Origin: an uncultured Christensenella sp.
Lineage (GTDB): Bacteria > Bacillota > Clostridia > Christensenellales > Borkfalkiaceae
Assembly: GCA_910586345.1 (NCBI GenBank)
Contig: CAJUHC010000015.1
Location: forward strand, 1-32,830
Length of the DNA stretch: 32,830 nt
Direction: 5' to 3'
Shown: positions 8,648 through 16,174 of the stretch, piece after piece
Numbering within the stretch: the first letter of the stretch is position 1
Layout: every line of letters begins with the position of its first letter
The notes under the pieces: model-generated
What the model saw: only the letters and a program-made list of their open reading frames with translations
What the model was told of the DNA's origin: nothing
Database searches by the model: none
Made by a program: the position numbers and the translations under genes

Positions 8648-9706
8648 TTAAATAGTTCCTCCGAACCCTTTTCCGAGTATTTCGTTTGCATCGGTGATTA
8701 TTACGAAAGCTTCGGGGTCGAGCTGTTTTACTTTGGTTTTAAGTTTTAACGCTTCACCGCGTTTGCAGACCGTTACGAGCACTTTTTTATTCTCGCCCGT
8801 ATAACCGCCTTGCGCGTCGTATTTGGTATAACCGTGCTGAATCACTTCGAGTATGTACTTTGCGATTTCGTCGGGCGATTTGGTTATGATTGTAATATAC
8901 TTCGTCTTGCCGATGCTCTCGATGACGCTGTCCAAAAGGAAAGATTTGGCAAACAAGCCCATAAACGAGAACAGCGCGATTTCGACGTTCTGGAACGTGA
9001 ATATCGATACGCACACGACTATAAGGTCGATAATCATAAGCGCCATACCGACGTTGATTTTCGTATACTTTTTGAGTATCAGCGCGATAATATCGGTTCC
9101 GCCCGACGACGCTCCGCAGTTGAACACAAGCGCCCCGCCTACGCCGAACAAAAGTATCGCGTAAACCATTTCAAGGAACGGCTGTTCGGTCAAAGTATGC
9201 ATACCGAAGTCGTTTTTGGGCAAATTCGGAATATGACCGAGAATATCAGTGAACTCGAAAAGCCAGATTATAAACGTGTAAAGGAGAGAACAGTATATCG
9301 TCTTGATTGTGCACTGTTTGCCCAATATAATAAGTCCGAGAATAAGAAGCAGGACGTTTATAATTGCCATAACGACCGACTGCGAAAAGAATTCGAGCGG
9401 TATTATGTTCGATAAAAGAATTGCGATACCGGCGACGCCTCCGAGCGTGAAATTATTCGGCGTCTGGAAAAAATAGACGCTTAAAGACATCATAAAAATG
9501 CCTACGTTCAAAAGCAGAAACCTTACCGCCGTGCGGATACGCTTTTGCTTTGGAGTAAGCAGTTTTTCTTTCGGGAGCTCGGTTTGTTCAGCGTGCTCCG
9601 CCGTGTTTAAAACGGGTTGTTCTTCGGCTTCCGCCACGGCGGACACGGCGGTTTCTTCCGCGGTTTCGGTTTGTAATTCTTCTGTTTTTCTTGATTTTTT
9701 CCTCAT
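8648..9706 (-). CDS. YitT family membrane protein with N-terminal extension (first paralogue)
   Basis: 352 residues from ATG 9706, with AAGGAAT just upstream. Residues 1-60 are a Glu/Ala-rich soluble extension absent from the downstream paralogue. The YitT core follows (FFQTPNNFTLGGVAGIAILL, CGASSGGTDIIALILKKYTK), then the DUF2179-type domain (GYTKYDAQGGYTGENKKVLV, PEAFVIITDANEILGKGF). First gene of a three-gene minus-strand operon. The two YitT copies match over their full cores, which suggests a tandem duplication and perhaps a heteromer. Function unknown beyond membrane location. Confidence 0.88.
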   Translation of the reverse strand: MRKKSRKTEELQTETAEETAVSAVAEAEEQPVLNTAEHAEQTELPKEKLLTPKQKRIRTAVRFLLLNVGIFMMSLSVYFFQTPNNFTLGGVAGIAILLSNIIPLEFFSQSVVMAIINVLLLILGLIILGKQCTIKTIYCSLLYTFIIWLFEFTDILGHIPNLPKNDFGMHTLTEQPFLEMVYAILLFGVGGALVFNCGASSGGTDIIALILKKYTKINVGMALMIIDLIVVCVSIFTFQNVEIALFSFMGLFAKSFLLDSVIESIGKTKYITIITKSPDEIAKYILEVIQHGYTKYDAQGGYTGENKKVLVTVCKRGEALKLKTKVKQLDPEAFVIITDANEILGKGFGGTI

Positions 9707-9747
9707 ATTATTCCTTAATAAAAAGCGAATATTTTCAAAGCGTCTAA

Positions 9748-9776
9748 ATCATAACATAAGCGTTAAACGTTGTCAA
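9748..9776 (-). promoter_or_regulatory. Promoter of the YitT-YitT-pnuC operon
   Basis: On the minus strand, TTGACA (9776-9771), a 17-base spacer and TATGAT (9753-9748). The start is expected near 9741, about 35 nt before ATG 9706. Confidence 0.85.
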
Positions 9777-9816
9777 TAAAATTCATAAAAATGACCGCTT
9801 TATTTCGTCGCTTTAC

Positions 9817-9845
9817 TTGAAACAAATTATAATTTATGATATAGT
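9817..9845 (+). promoter_or_regulatory. Promoter of the GH13-glgB operon
   Basis: TTGAAA (9817-9822), a 17-base spacer and TATAGT (9840-9845). The leader to ATG 9941 is about 90 nt and contains GCGGGCG/CGCCCGC (9853-9859 and 9872-9878), a small GC hairpin that could affect translation or transcription. Confidence 0.6.
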
Positions 9846-9940
9846 ATACTCGGCGGGCGTTGAAGTTCTACGCGCCCGCGTCTATCGTAATTTTTCAGTT
9901 ATATTTATTTTGTCAGACTCAAAATTCAAGGACTTGATTT

Positions 9941-11986
9941 ATGATAAACAGAAAAGCTGTATTTGCCGACGAAACACAATGTTTTAAGACGCCTTACGAA
10001 CCGCAAAGCGGCGACACCGTTACGCTCAGAATAAGAACTCTTGCAAACGACGTTTTAAAAGTTTACGCGGTAATTAACGGAATAAAAAGGTTAATGAAAA
10101 AGCTTCCTCAAAAACGCGGGGAAAGCAATTTCGATTATTATTCGGTATCTTTCGTCTGTTCGTCTAAACCCGTCGGATATTACTTTATATTATACGACGA
10201 TGACGACGCGGTTGCTTATAATCGTTTGGGCTGTGTCGAAAACGTGCAGTCTGAATACGATTTTTCTTTCACTCCCGGTTTCAAAGTTCCCGATTGGGCG
10301 AAAGGCGCCGTATTTTATCAGATATTCTGCGACAGATTCTGCGACGGAGAACCTTCGAACAACGTCGAAGATAACGAGTACTATTATACGGGCGGACATT
10401 CCAAGAAAATAACGGAGTGGAACAAATTTCCCGACGCTTTGGACGTACGCTGTTTTTACGGCGGGGATTTGCAGGGGGTCAGGCAGAAACTCGATTATTT
10501 ACAGGACTTGGGAGTCGAGGCGATTTACTTCAATCCGCTGTTCGTTTCGCCGTCTAACCACAAATACGATACCCAGGATTACGACCATATCGACCCGCAT
10601 CTCGCTGTAATAGAGGAAGATTCGGACCACCGTATGCAGTATTGGGAGCATAACAACGGCTACGCTCCGAAATATATCAGGCGCGTCACTTCCCGCGTCA
10701 ATCTTCGAAAGAGCAACGAATATTTTGCGGAACTCGTGGAAGAAATGCACAGGCGCGGTATGAAAGTCGTTATAGACGGGGTTTTCAACCATTGCGGGTC
10801 GTTCAATAAGTGGATGGACAGAGAAGGAGTATATCTCAATAAAGAGGGTTACGAGCAGAAAGGCGCGTTTCACTCATTGGAAAGCCCTTACAGAAACTAT
10901 TTTAAATTTGATAAACCCCGCGAAGCCAACAGCGATTACGAAGGCTGGTGGGGCTTTCAGACTCTGCCTAAACTCAATTACGAGCACAGCGCGGAACTCG
11001 AAGACTATATTTTATCTACGGGCGCGAAGTGGGTATCGGCTCCGTTTAACGTGGACGGGTGGAGACTCGACGTCGCCGCCGACTTGGGTCACAGCGTCAG
11101 ATACAATCATAAATTCTGGAAAGCGTTCCGCGAAAAAGTAAGGGGCGCAAACCCGGAAGCGTTTATATTCGCAGAGCATTACGGCGACCCCGAGAGCTGG
11201 TTCAAAGGCGGAGAGTGGGATTCGGTAATGAATTACGACGCCTTTATGGAACCCGTTACCTGGTTTTTGACGGGTATGGAAAAGCACAGCGAAAGCTTCG
11301 ACGGGGGCAAGCTCTGGGACGGTCAGCTTTTCTTTGAAACTATGTTCAAAAATATGAGCAAATTTCCCCGTCCCTCTCTCGATTCGGCGCTGAATCAGCT
11401 TTCCAACCACGACCATTCACGCTTTTTAACGCGCACCAACGGCACTGTCGGAACGTTGAAAAACTGCGGACCTCAGGCGGCGGGATACAACGTTCAGCTT
11501 CCCGTAATGGCGCTCGGCGTACTTATACAAATGACCTGGGTCGGTTCGCCCGGCGTATATTACGCGGACGAAGCAGGTCAGGTAGGTTGGACCGACCCCG
11601 ACAGCCGCCGCACATATCCTTGGGGCGCAGAGAATAAATTGCTCATAGATTATCATAAAACTTTAATCGGACTGCGCAAAAGTCTGCATTGTCTAAAAAG
11701 AGGCAGTTTAAAAAAGCTCGACGCGGGCAACGGATATATAATATACGGCAGGTTCGACGAAACGGACTGCGCCGCTGTCGTAATAAATTGTACGGATGCG
11801 GAAATGAATTTAAGCGTACCCGTCTGGGAACTCGGCGTTCCTACGGGCGCGGTTATGACGAGAGCGCTTATAACTCACGCAAACGGCTTCGATACGGACG
11901 CGGAGCAAAACCGCGTAAATCACGGACGGCTGTTTGTAAACCTTTCCGCCAAGTCGGGCTGTATATATCACTATAAGTTTCAGTAA
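9941..11986 (+). CDS. GH13 alpha-glucan hydrolase, neopullulanase/cyclomaltodextrinase type
   Basis: 681 residues; AAGGA lies 8 bases before ATG 9941. Residues about 1-115 are a beta-rich CBM34-like N-domain. The GH13 barrel follows with its conserved regions: DGVFNH (279-284), GWRLDVA with nucleophile D377, FAEH with acid/base E412, and LSNHDHSRF with D491. LPKLNYE before region II fits the M-P-K-L-N signature of the neopullulanase/cyclomaltodextrinase subfamily (GH13_20). There is no signal peptide, so it acts in the cytoplasm on maltodextrins, cyclodextrins or pullulan-type oligosaccharides. glgB follows 52 bases downstream in the same direction. Exact specificity cannot be read from sequence. 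Confidence 0.88.
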   Translation: MINRKAVFADETQCFKTPYEPQSGDTVTLRIRTLANDVLKVYAVINGIKRLMKKLPQKRGESNFDYYSVSFVCSSKPVGYYFILYDDDDAVAYNRLGCVENVQSEYDFSFTPGFKVPDWAKGAVFYQIFCDRFCDGEPSNNVEDNEYYYTGGHSKKITEWNKFPDALDVRCFYGGDLQGVRQKLDYLQDLGVEAIYFNPLFVSPSNHKYDTQDYDHIDPHLAVIEEDSDHRMQYWEHNNGYAPKYIRRVTSRVNLRKSNEYFAELVEEMHRRGMKVVIDGVFNHCGSFNKWMDREGVYLNKEGYEQKGAFHSLESPYRNYFKFDKPREANSDYEGWWGFQTLPKLNYEHSAELEDYILSTGAKWVSAPFNVDGWRLDVAADLGHSVRYNHKFWKAFREKVRGANPEAFIFAEHYGDPESWFKGGEWDSVMNYDAFMEPVTWFLTGMEKHSESFDGGKLWDGQLFFETMFKNMSKFPRPSLDSALNQLSNHDHSRFLTRTNGTVGTLKNCGPQAAGYNVQLPVMALGVLIQMTWVGSPGVYYADEAGQVGWTDPDSRRTYPWGAENKLLIDYHKTLIGLRKSLHCLKRGSLKKLDAGNGYIIYGRFDETDCAAVVINCTDAEMNLSVPVWELGVPTGAVMTRALITHANGFDTDAEQNRVNHGRLFVNLSAKSGCIYHYKFQ

Positions 11987-12038
11987 ATTCAATTAAAAAA
12001 CGCGATAAAATTTTCGTCAATATAAAGGGGGATAAATT

Positions 12039-14078
12039 ATGAATAACAAATTTTTCGGCGAACTCGACAGATACCTGTTCCATCACGGTACGCATTACGA
12101 GCTCTATAATAAAATGGGCGCGCATTTAAGAGAAATCGACGGAGTTTGGGGCGTACATTTCGTACTGTGGGCGCCGAACGCGCGCGCTGTGTGCGTCGTT
12201 TCCGACGGCAACGGCTGGACGCCCTGGCGCGACGTTATGGAAAAGGTCGACGACTGCATCTGGGAACTTTTCGTCCCGGGTATGTGCGAGGGCGTCAAAT
12301 ATAAGTATCTGATTGTCCGCGCGGACGGCTCCGAAGTTCAGAAAATCGACCCTTACGCTTTCCGTTCGGAATTAAGACCGAGCAACGCTTCGATAGTCGC
12401 AAACCTCGACGGATACGTATGGGGCGATAAGGAATGGTTAAAGAACCAAAAAGGCGAAAACTTTTTGGAAAAACCTATGTCTGTCTACGAAGTTCACCTC
12501 GGAAGCTGGAAAAAGGACTTGTCCAAATGGGACGAGGACCAGTACTTCGATTACCGCAGACTTGCGCACGAACTCTGCGAATACGTCGAGTGGATGGGAT
12601 ATACCCACGTCGAACTTATGGGTATATGCGAATATCCTTTCGACCCGTCCTGGGGCTATCAGGTTACGGGCTATTTCGCTCCTACTTCGCGTTACGGCAC
12701 TCCCGAAGACTTTATGTACTTTGTCGACCACTTACATAAACACGGTATCGGGGTAATTTTAGACTGGGTACCCGCGCATTTCCCCAAAGACGATTTCGGT
12801 CTTGCAAACTTTGACGGTACCCCTTTATACGAGTACGCCGACCCGCTCCGCGCCGAATATCCCGAATGGGGAACGAAAGCCTTCGATTTGGGCAAAAAGG
12901 AAGTTTCCAACTTCCTTATGGCTTCCGCGTTTTTCTGGGTCGAGAAATACCATATCGACGCTTTGAGGGTGGACGCGGTTGCGGCTATGCTCTATAACAG
13001 CTTCGGCAGGGGCGAGTGGCGTCCCAATCAATACGGCGGGAACGAAAATCTCGAAAGCTTTGAATTTTTCCGCCACCTCAACAGCGTTTTAAGACAGCGC
13101 ACGGACGCGTTTTTAATAGCCGAGGATTCCTCGATTATAGAGGGTATCACCAAACCCGCTAAAAAGGGCGGTTTCGGTTTCGGGCTCAAATGGAATATGG
13201 GCTGGATGAACGATACCATAAAGTACTACAACACCGACCCGATTTTCAGACCCTATCACCACGGACTTATAACCCACCTGTTCGAGTACGCGTTCAACGA
13301 AAATTATATGCTCGTTCTCTCTCACGACGAAGTAGTGCACGGCAAAGGCAGTATGATAAACAAGTTCATAGGCAGCAAGCCCGACAAGCTCGGCAGCCTG
13401 AAAACCTGTTATACTATGATGATGGGGCACCCCGGCAAAAAACTTCTGTTTATGGGTCAGGACTTCGCGCAGGAGCGGGAGTGGAACTTCAAAACGGGGC
13501 TCGATTGGTTCCTCTGCGACGACGAAGGGCACCGCGACGTGCTCAACTGTTACCGCGCTTTGCTTCACCTGTACAGGACGCGCCCCGTTCTCTATAATGA
13601 CTGCGGAGGAAACGGCACGTTCGAGTGGGTCAACAGCGGAGATTATAACCGCAATATATTCACGTTTATAAGGCGCAACCCGTGGAACTATAACAACGCG
13701 CTGATTTTCGTCTGTAACTTCGCGCCCGTGGAAAGATATGAAATGGGCGTCGGCGCGCCCGCGGACGGCGTATATAAGCGCGTGTTCTCGACTTATCCCG
13801 ACGGTTCGCCCTTGGAAATAGAGGCAAAGGAAGAGCTGTGCGACGGCAGAAAGTATAAGCTCGTTTTCAACCTGCGCCCTTACGAGTCGGTCATATTCGA
13901 AGTCCCGTATCACGAAAGCACTCCCGAAGAGGTAAAGAAAGAAAAGAGCGTAAAAATCAAAATCAAGCGCGAACATAAGGAAGTCAAGAACGATTCGTCG
14001 CATATCCCGCAGGTTCCGCCTATGGACGGAGAACAAAAACCCGCAAAAAAGACAACCCGAAAAACGGTAAAAAAATAA
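12039..14078 (+). CDS. glgB: 1,4-alpha-glucan branching enzyme
   Basis: 679 residues, behind AAGGGGG and ATG 12039. The N-terminus is CBM48-like (GVHFVLWAPNARAVCVVSD, about 35-120). The GH13_9 barrel has YEVHLGSWKK, DWVPAHFP, the nucleophile in DALRVDAVA (D312), acid/base in IAEDSS (E362) and LSHDEVVHGKGS (D430). A C-terminal beta domain follows (VCNFAPVERYEMGVG). It moves alpha-1,4 chains to make alpha-1,6 branches in glycogen. The last about 50 residues are a Lys/Glu-rich tail beyond the usual end. glgA and glgC are not in this window, so the pair with the GH13 hydrolase looks like glycogen remodelling rather than a full synthesis operon. Confidence 0.95.
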   Translation: MNNKFFGELDRYLFHHGTHYELYNKMGAHLREIDGVWGVHFVLWAPNARAVCVVSDGNGWTPWRDVMEKVDDCIWELFVPGMCEGVKYKYLIVRADGSEVQKIDPYAFRSELRPSNASIVANLDGYVWGDKEWLKNQKGENFLEKPMSVYEVHLGSWKKDLSKWDEDQYFDYRRLAHELCEYVEWMGYTHVELMGICEYPFDPSWGYQVTGYFAPTSRYGTPEDFMYFVDHLHKHGIGVILDWVPAHFPKDDFGLANFDGTPLYEYADPLRAEYPEWGTKAFDLGKKEVSNFLMASAFFWVEKYHIDALRVDAVAAMLYNSFGRGEWRPNQYGGNENLESFEFFRHLNSVLRQRTDAFLIAEDSSIIEGITKPAKKGGFGFGLKWNMGWMNDTIKYYNTDPIFRPYHHGLITHLFEYAFNENYMLVLSHDEVVHGKGSMINKFIGSKPDKLGSLKTCYTMMMGHPGKKLLFMGQDFAQEREWNFKTGLDWFLCDDEGHRDVLNCYRALLHLYRTRPVLYNDCGGNGTFEWVNSGDYNRNIFTFIRRNPWNYNNALIFVCNFAPVERYEMGVGAPADGVYKRVFSTYPDGSPLEIEAKEELCDGRKYKLVFNLRPYESVIFEVPYHESTPEEVKKEKSVKIKIKREHKEVKNDSSHIPQVPPMDGEQKPAKKTTRKTVKK

Positions 14079-14085
14079 TACGAAT

Positions 14086-14115
14086 ACCGCCAAGCGTTAA
14101 AAAACGCTTGGCGGT
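14086..14115. terminator. Hairpin terminator between converging glgB and the Cys-rich gene
   Basis: The perfect 13-bp arms ACCGCCAAGCGTT and AACGCTTGGCGGT flank a 4-base A loop. On the minus strand a T-rich run follows, so it should terminate the Cys-rich gene well. On the plus strand the tail is only AATTTA. Confidence 0.8.
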
Positions 14116-14118
14116 AAT

Positions 14119-14430
14119 TTATCTCGGCGGGAGAGGTTCGGTTTTATTTTCTTCGTATTCTTCCCGTACAATCTGTTCGAGAACCTTCAAACCTTCCAAA
14201 GTTTCTATAATGCGTTTGTACACTATGTCTTTTCTTAAAAACCGTCTGCCGTATCTGCAACCAGGGGTATCGTACTTCCATTTATTGCATCCGTCGCGTT
14301 TCTTTACTACGCTTTCGTTTTCAGAGCAAAAGCCGGTGTTCTGCCTTTCGAAAGTGCAGATTTTTTTTAAATATACCGCTTCGTAATGTCGGCAATTATA
14401 GCAGTGATGTTGTTTTTCTTGTTCTTCCAT
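14119..14430 (-). CDS. Small Cys-rich, probably metal-binding protein
   Basis: 103 residues from ATG 14430, with GAGGAG about 10 bases upstream. Cys at 10, 13, 25, 35, 48 and 58, with HHCYNCRHY at the N-terminus and GCNKWKY later, suggest zinc or iron-sulfur binding. The last 35 residues form a charged helix (VYKRIIETLEGLKVLEQIV). I recognise the C-x2-C...G-x-C...C-x2-W pattern from small clostridial proteins but have no function for it. It is divergent from an XRE regulator gene; its own promoter carries a palindrome over the -10, so repression by that regulator is likely. Confidence 0.75.
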   Translation of the reverse strand: MEEQEKQHHCYNCRHYEAVYLKKICTFERQNTGFCSENESVVKKRDGCNKWKYDTPGCRYGRRFLRKDIVYKRIIETLEGLKVLEQIVREEYEENKTEPLPPR

Positions 14431-14451
14431 AGTTAAACTCCTCTCAGTAAA

Positions 14452-14510
14452 CTAAGAATTATTATATTCTTAGAAATCAAAGAAGTCAAGTATTCTTCTT
14501 AGATTTCTAA
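14452..14510. promoter_or_regulatory. Divergent regulatory region with nested palindromes
   Basis: The minus-strand promoter is TTGACT (14489-14484), a 17-base spacer and TATAAT (14466-14461). The perfect inverted repeat CTAAGAAT-6-ATTCTTAG (14452-14473) covers that -10. A second imperfect repeat runs from 14472-14484 to 14496-14508 (11 of 13), and TTAGA-2-TCTAA (14499-14510) sits against the -10 of the regulator gene. These are likely XRE operator sites. Confidence 0.7.
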
Positions 14511-14516
14511 TATAAT
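14511..14516 (+). promoter_or_regulatory. -10 box of the XRE gene, probable leaderless start
   Basis: TATAAT ends 6 bases before ATG 14523, so transcription should begin at or next to the A of the start codon. No ribosome site precedes the ATG, and the -35 is poor. Confidence 0.6.
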
Positions 14517-14522
14517 TTAATT

Positions 14523-14726
14523 ATGAAAGACTTATCGGAAAAAATAAAAGATTTGAGAATAGCAATGGGGTTATCTCAACCACAGCTTGCCGAAAAAGTG
14601 GGCGTATCGAAAGCGGTTATATCTTTTTGGGAAAACGGAGTTAATGAACCCAAAGCACGATATATAAAGGCGCTTGCTTTATGTTTCGGGGTTTCGGCTG
14701 ATTATCTTCTCGGGCTTGAAAATTAA
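14523..14726 (+). CDS. XRE/Cro-CI family transcriptional regulator
   Basis: 67 residues, only the helix-turn-helix: LRIAMGLSQPQLAEKVGVSKAVISFWENGVNEPKARYIKALALCFGVSADYLLG. Residues 14-22 and 25-36 form the HTH (LSQPQLAEKVGVSKAVISFWE). There is no extra sensor domain. It is divergent from the Cys-rich gene and shares with it a region full of palindromes, so it probably represses both. No Shine-Dalgarno is present; the -10 box lies 6 bases before the ATG, which suggests a leaderless mRNA. Confidence 0.9.
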   Translation: MKDLSEKIKDLRIAMGLSQPQLAEKVGVSKAVISFWENGVNEPKARYIKALALCFGVSADYLLGLEN

Positions 14727-14738
14727 ACAAACAGCCGC

Positions 14739-14767
14739 TTGACCGTAATTTCTATTTGCGGTATAAT
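14739..14767 (+). promoter_or_regulatory. Promoter of nadA, probable leaderless or near-leaderless start
   Basis: TTGACC (14739-14744), a 17-base spacer and TATAAT (14762-14767). The ATG at 14776 is only 8 bases beyond the -10 and has no ribosome site. Confidence 0.85.
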
Positions 14768-14775
14768 ATAAAACA

Positions 14776-15690
14776 ATGATAAAAGATTTACAGCAAAAAA
14801 TTATAGATTTAAAAAAGCGGAACGGAGTCTGTATTCTCGCGCACAGCTATATGTCCGAGGAAATCTGCGAAATAGCGGATTTTACGGGCGACAGCTACGC
14901 GCTCTCCGTAAAGGCAAAGACCGCTCCGCAGGGTACGATTATAATGTGCGGGGTGCGCTTTATGGCGGAAACAGTGAAAATGCTTTCGCCCGAAAAACGC
15001 GTGATACTCGCCAACCCCGACGCGGGCTGTCCTATGGCGGAGCAGTTCGATATAGAAACGGTCGAGGAAGTCAAAAAATTGTACCCCGATTACGCTGTTG
15101 TCGCTTACGTCAATACTACGGCGGAACTCAAAACTGTTTCGGACGTTTGCGTCACTTCTTCGAGCGCGGTTAAAATCTGCCGTGCGGTTCCCGAAAAAAA
15201 TATTCTGTTCATTCCCGATATAAATCTCGGGACTTACGTTAAAAGTCAGGTGCCAGAAAAGAATTTCAAACTTCTGTCGGGCGGGTGTCCCGTTCACGCG
15301 AAGATAGAAAAATCGGACGCGGAGAGCGCGAAAAGAGCGCATCCGTCCGCGCTGTTTCTCGTTCATCCCGAGTGCCGTCCCGAAGTCGTCGCGCTTGCGG
15401 ACTACGTCGGTTCCACCTCGGGTATTATGGAGTTCGCAGAGAAATCGGATAAAAAAGAATTCATTATCGGCACGGAAAATTCGATTGTACAGCACTTGCA
15501 GTTTAAATGTCCCGATAAAAAGTTTTATCCGCTTTCAAAAGATTTGCTGTGCCATAATATGAAAATAACCACGCTTGCGGACGTTTTGAACTGTCTTACA
15601 GGCACGGCGGGCGAGGAAATCACAATGGACGCGGAACTTATTTCCAAAGCTGTGAAGTGCATTAATAAAATGATAGAGTACGGGGGTTGA
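14776..15690 (+). CDS. nadA: Quinolinate synthase A
   Basis: 304 residues, close to the short form typical of Bacillota and Thermotoga. NadA condenses iminoaspartate with dihydroxyacetone phosphate to quinolinate, the first pyridine of de novo NAD synthesis, using a [4Fe-4S] cluster. The three cluster ligands are visible at C85 (PDAGCPMAEQ), C171 (SGGCPVHA) and C259 (LLCHNMK), along with AHSYM, GVRFMAETVKML, HPECRPEVV and the TENSIVQHL motif. nadB and nadC are not in the window. One base separates its stop from the Rrf2 gene, and the cysteine desulfurase/scaffold pair follows, fitting the known need of NadA for cluster supply. It has no ribosome site; the mRNA is probably leaderless. Confidence 0.95.
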   Translation: MIKDLQQKIIDLKKRNGVCILAHSYMSEEICEIADFTGDSYALSVKAKTAPQGTIIMCGVRFMAETVKMLSPEKRVILANPDAGCPMAEQFDIETVEEVKKLYPDYAVVAYVNTTAELKTVSDVCVTSSSAVKICRAVPEKNILFIPDINLGTYVKSQVPEKNFKLLSGGCPVHAKIEKSDAESAKRAHPSALFLVHPECRPEVVALADYVGSTSGIMEFAEKSDKKEFIIGTENSIVQHLQFKCPDKKFYPLSKDLLCHNMKITTLADVLNCLTGTAGEEITMDAELISKAVKCINKMIEYGG

Positions 15691-15691
15691 C

Positions 15692-16084
15692 GTGTATATT
15701 ACGACTAAAGGCAGAAACGCTTTAAAAGTTATGATAGACCTTGCCCGCCACGAGGGCGAGGGATATATTTCTCTTTCCGACGTCGCGGAACGCCAGAGAG
15801 AGTCGCTCAAATATCTCGAAGCTTCCGCTTCGCAGTTATCGTCTGCGGGGCTTGTGGTCAGCGCGAGAGGCAAGAGCGGCGGTTATAAGCTCGCAAGGAG
15901 CGCGGAGGAGTATACCGTCGCGGAAATTCTTCTGACGGGAGAGGGTACGCTTTCGCCCGTGTCCTGCCTCGACAGCGGTTGCGAAAACGCGGGTACCTGT
16001 CAGACGTTGCCTCTTTTTAAGGAGCTCGACGAAGTCATTATGAATTTTTTAAATTCCAAAACGCTTAAAGATTTATTGAAATAA
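15692..16084 (+). CDS. Rrf2/IscR-like Fe-S or cysteine-responsive regulator
   Basis: 130 residues from a GTG at 15692, one base after the nadA stop, with GGGGG inside the end of nadA as ribosome site. Typical Rrf2 start YITTKGRNALKVMIDLA, winged helix around residues 25-65 (SLSDVAERQRESLKYLEASASQLSSAGLV, RGKSGGYKLAR), then C92, C97 and C103 (SCLDSGCENAGTC), the three Cys that hold a [2Fe-2S] cluster in IscR. Known relatives control isc genes (IscR) or cysteine metabolism (CymR). The perfect palindrome at the next promoter is its likely operator. It is co-transcribed with nadA rather than with the genes it probably controls. Confidence 0.9.
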   Translation: MYITTKGRNALKVMIDLARHEGEGYISLSDVAERQRESLKYLEASASQLSSAGLVVSARGKSGGYKLARSAEEYTVAEILLTGEGTLSPVSCLDSGCENAGTCQTLPLFKELDEVIMNFLNSKTLKDLLK

Positions 16085-16108
16085 AAATCTTTTTTGAAAA
16101 TACGTTCT

Positions 16109-16145
16109 AATTCCTATTGACAAAATAGGAATTTATTTTTATAAT
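16109..16145 (+). promoter_or_regulatory. Consensus promoter of iscS-iscU with overlapping palindromic operator
   Basis: TTGACA (16117-16122), a 17-base spacer and TATAAT (16140-16145). A perfect inverted repeat AATTCCTATT-5-AATAGGAATT (16109-16133) covers the -35. A further half-site ATAGGAATT lies at 16163-16171 and includes the weak ribosome site. Repression by the upstream Rrf2 protein is the natural reading. Confidence 0.85.
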
Positions 16146-16174
16146 TAAATCATATTAAAAACATAGGAATTAAA

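Noticed and set aside
8810..9415. 201-residue plus-strand frame inside the first YitT gene
   Set aside because: Basic and Tyr/Asn-rich without domains; the opposite strand encodes a clear YitT protein.
13113..14093. 326-residue open frame opposite glgB
   Set aside because: It is antisense to a full branching enzyme, with no ribosome site or family match.
14727..14775. NAD-type riboswitch before nadA
   Set aside because: The promoter leaves essentially no leader, so there is no room for a riboswitch.
14809..15495. 228-residue minus-strand frame inside nadA
   Set aside because: nadA carries its three cluster cysteines and family motifs on the plus strand; the antisense frame has no features.
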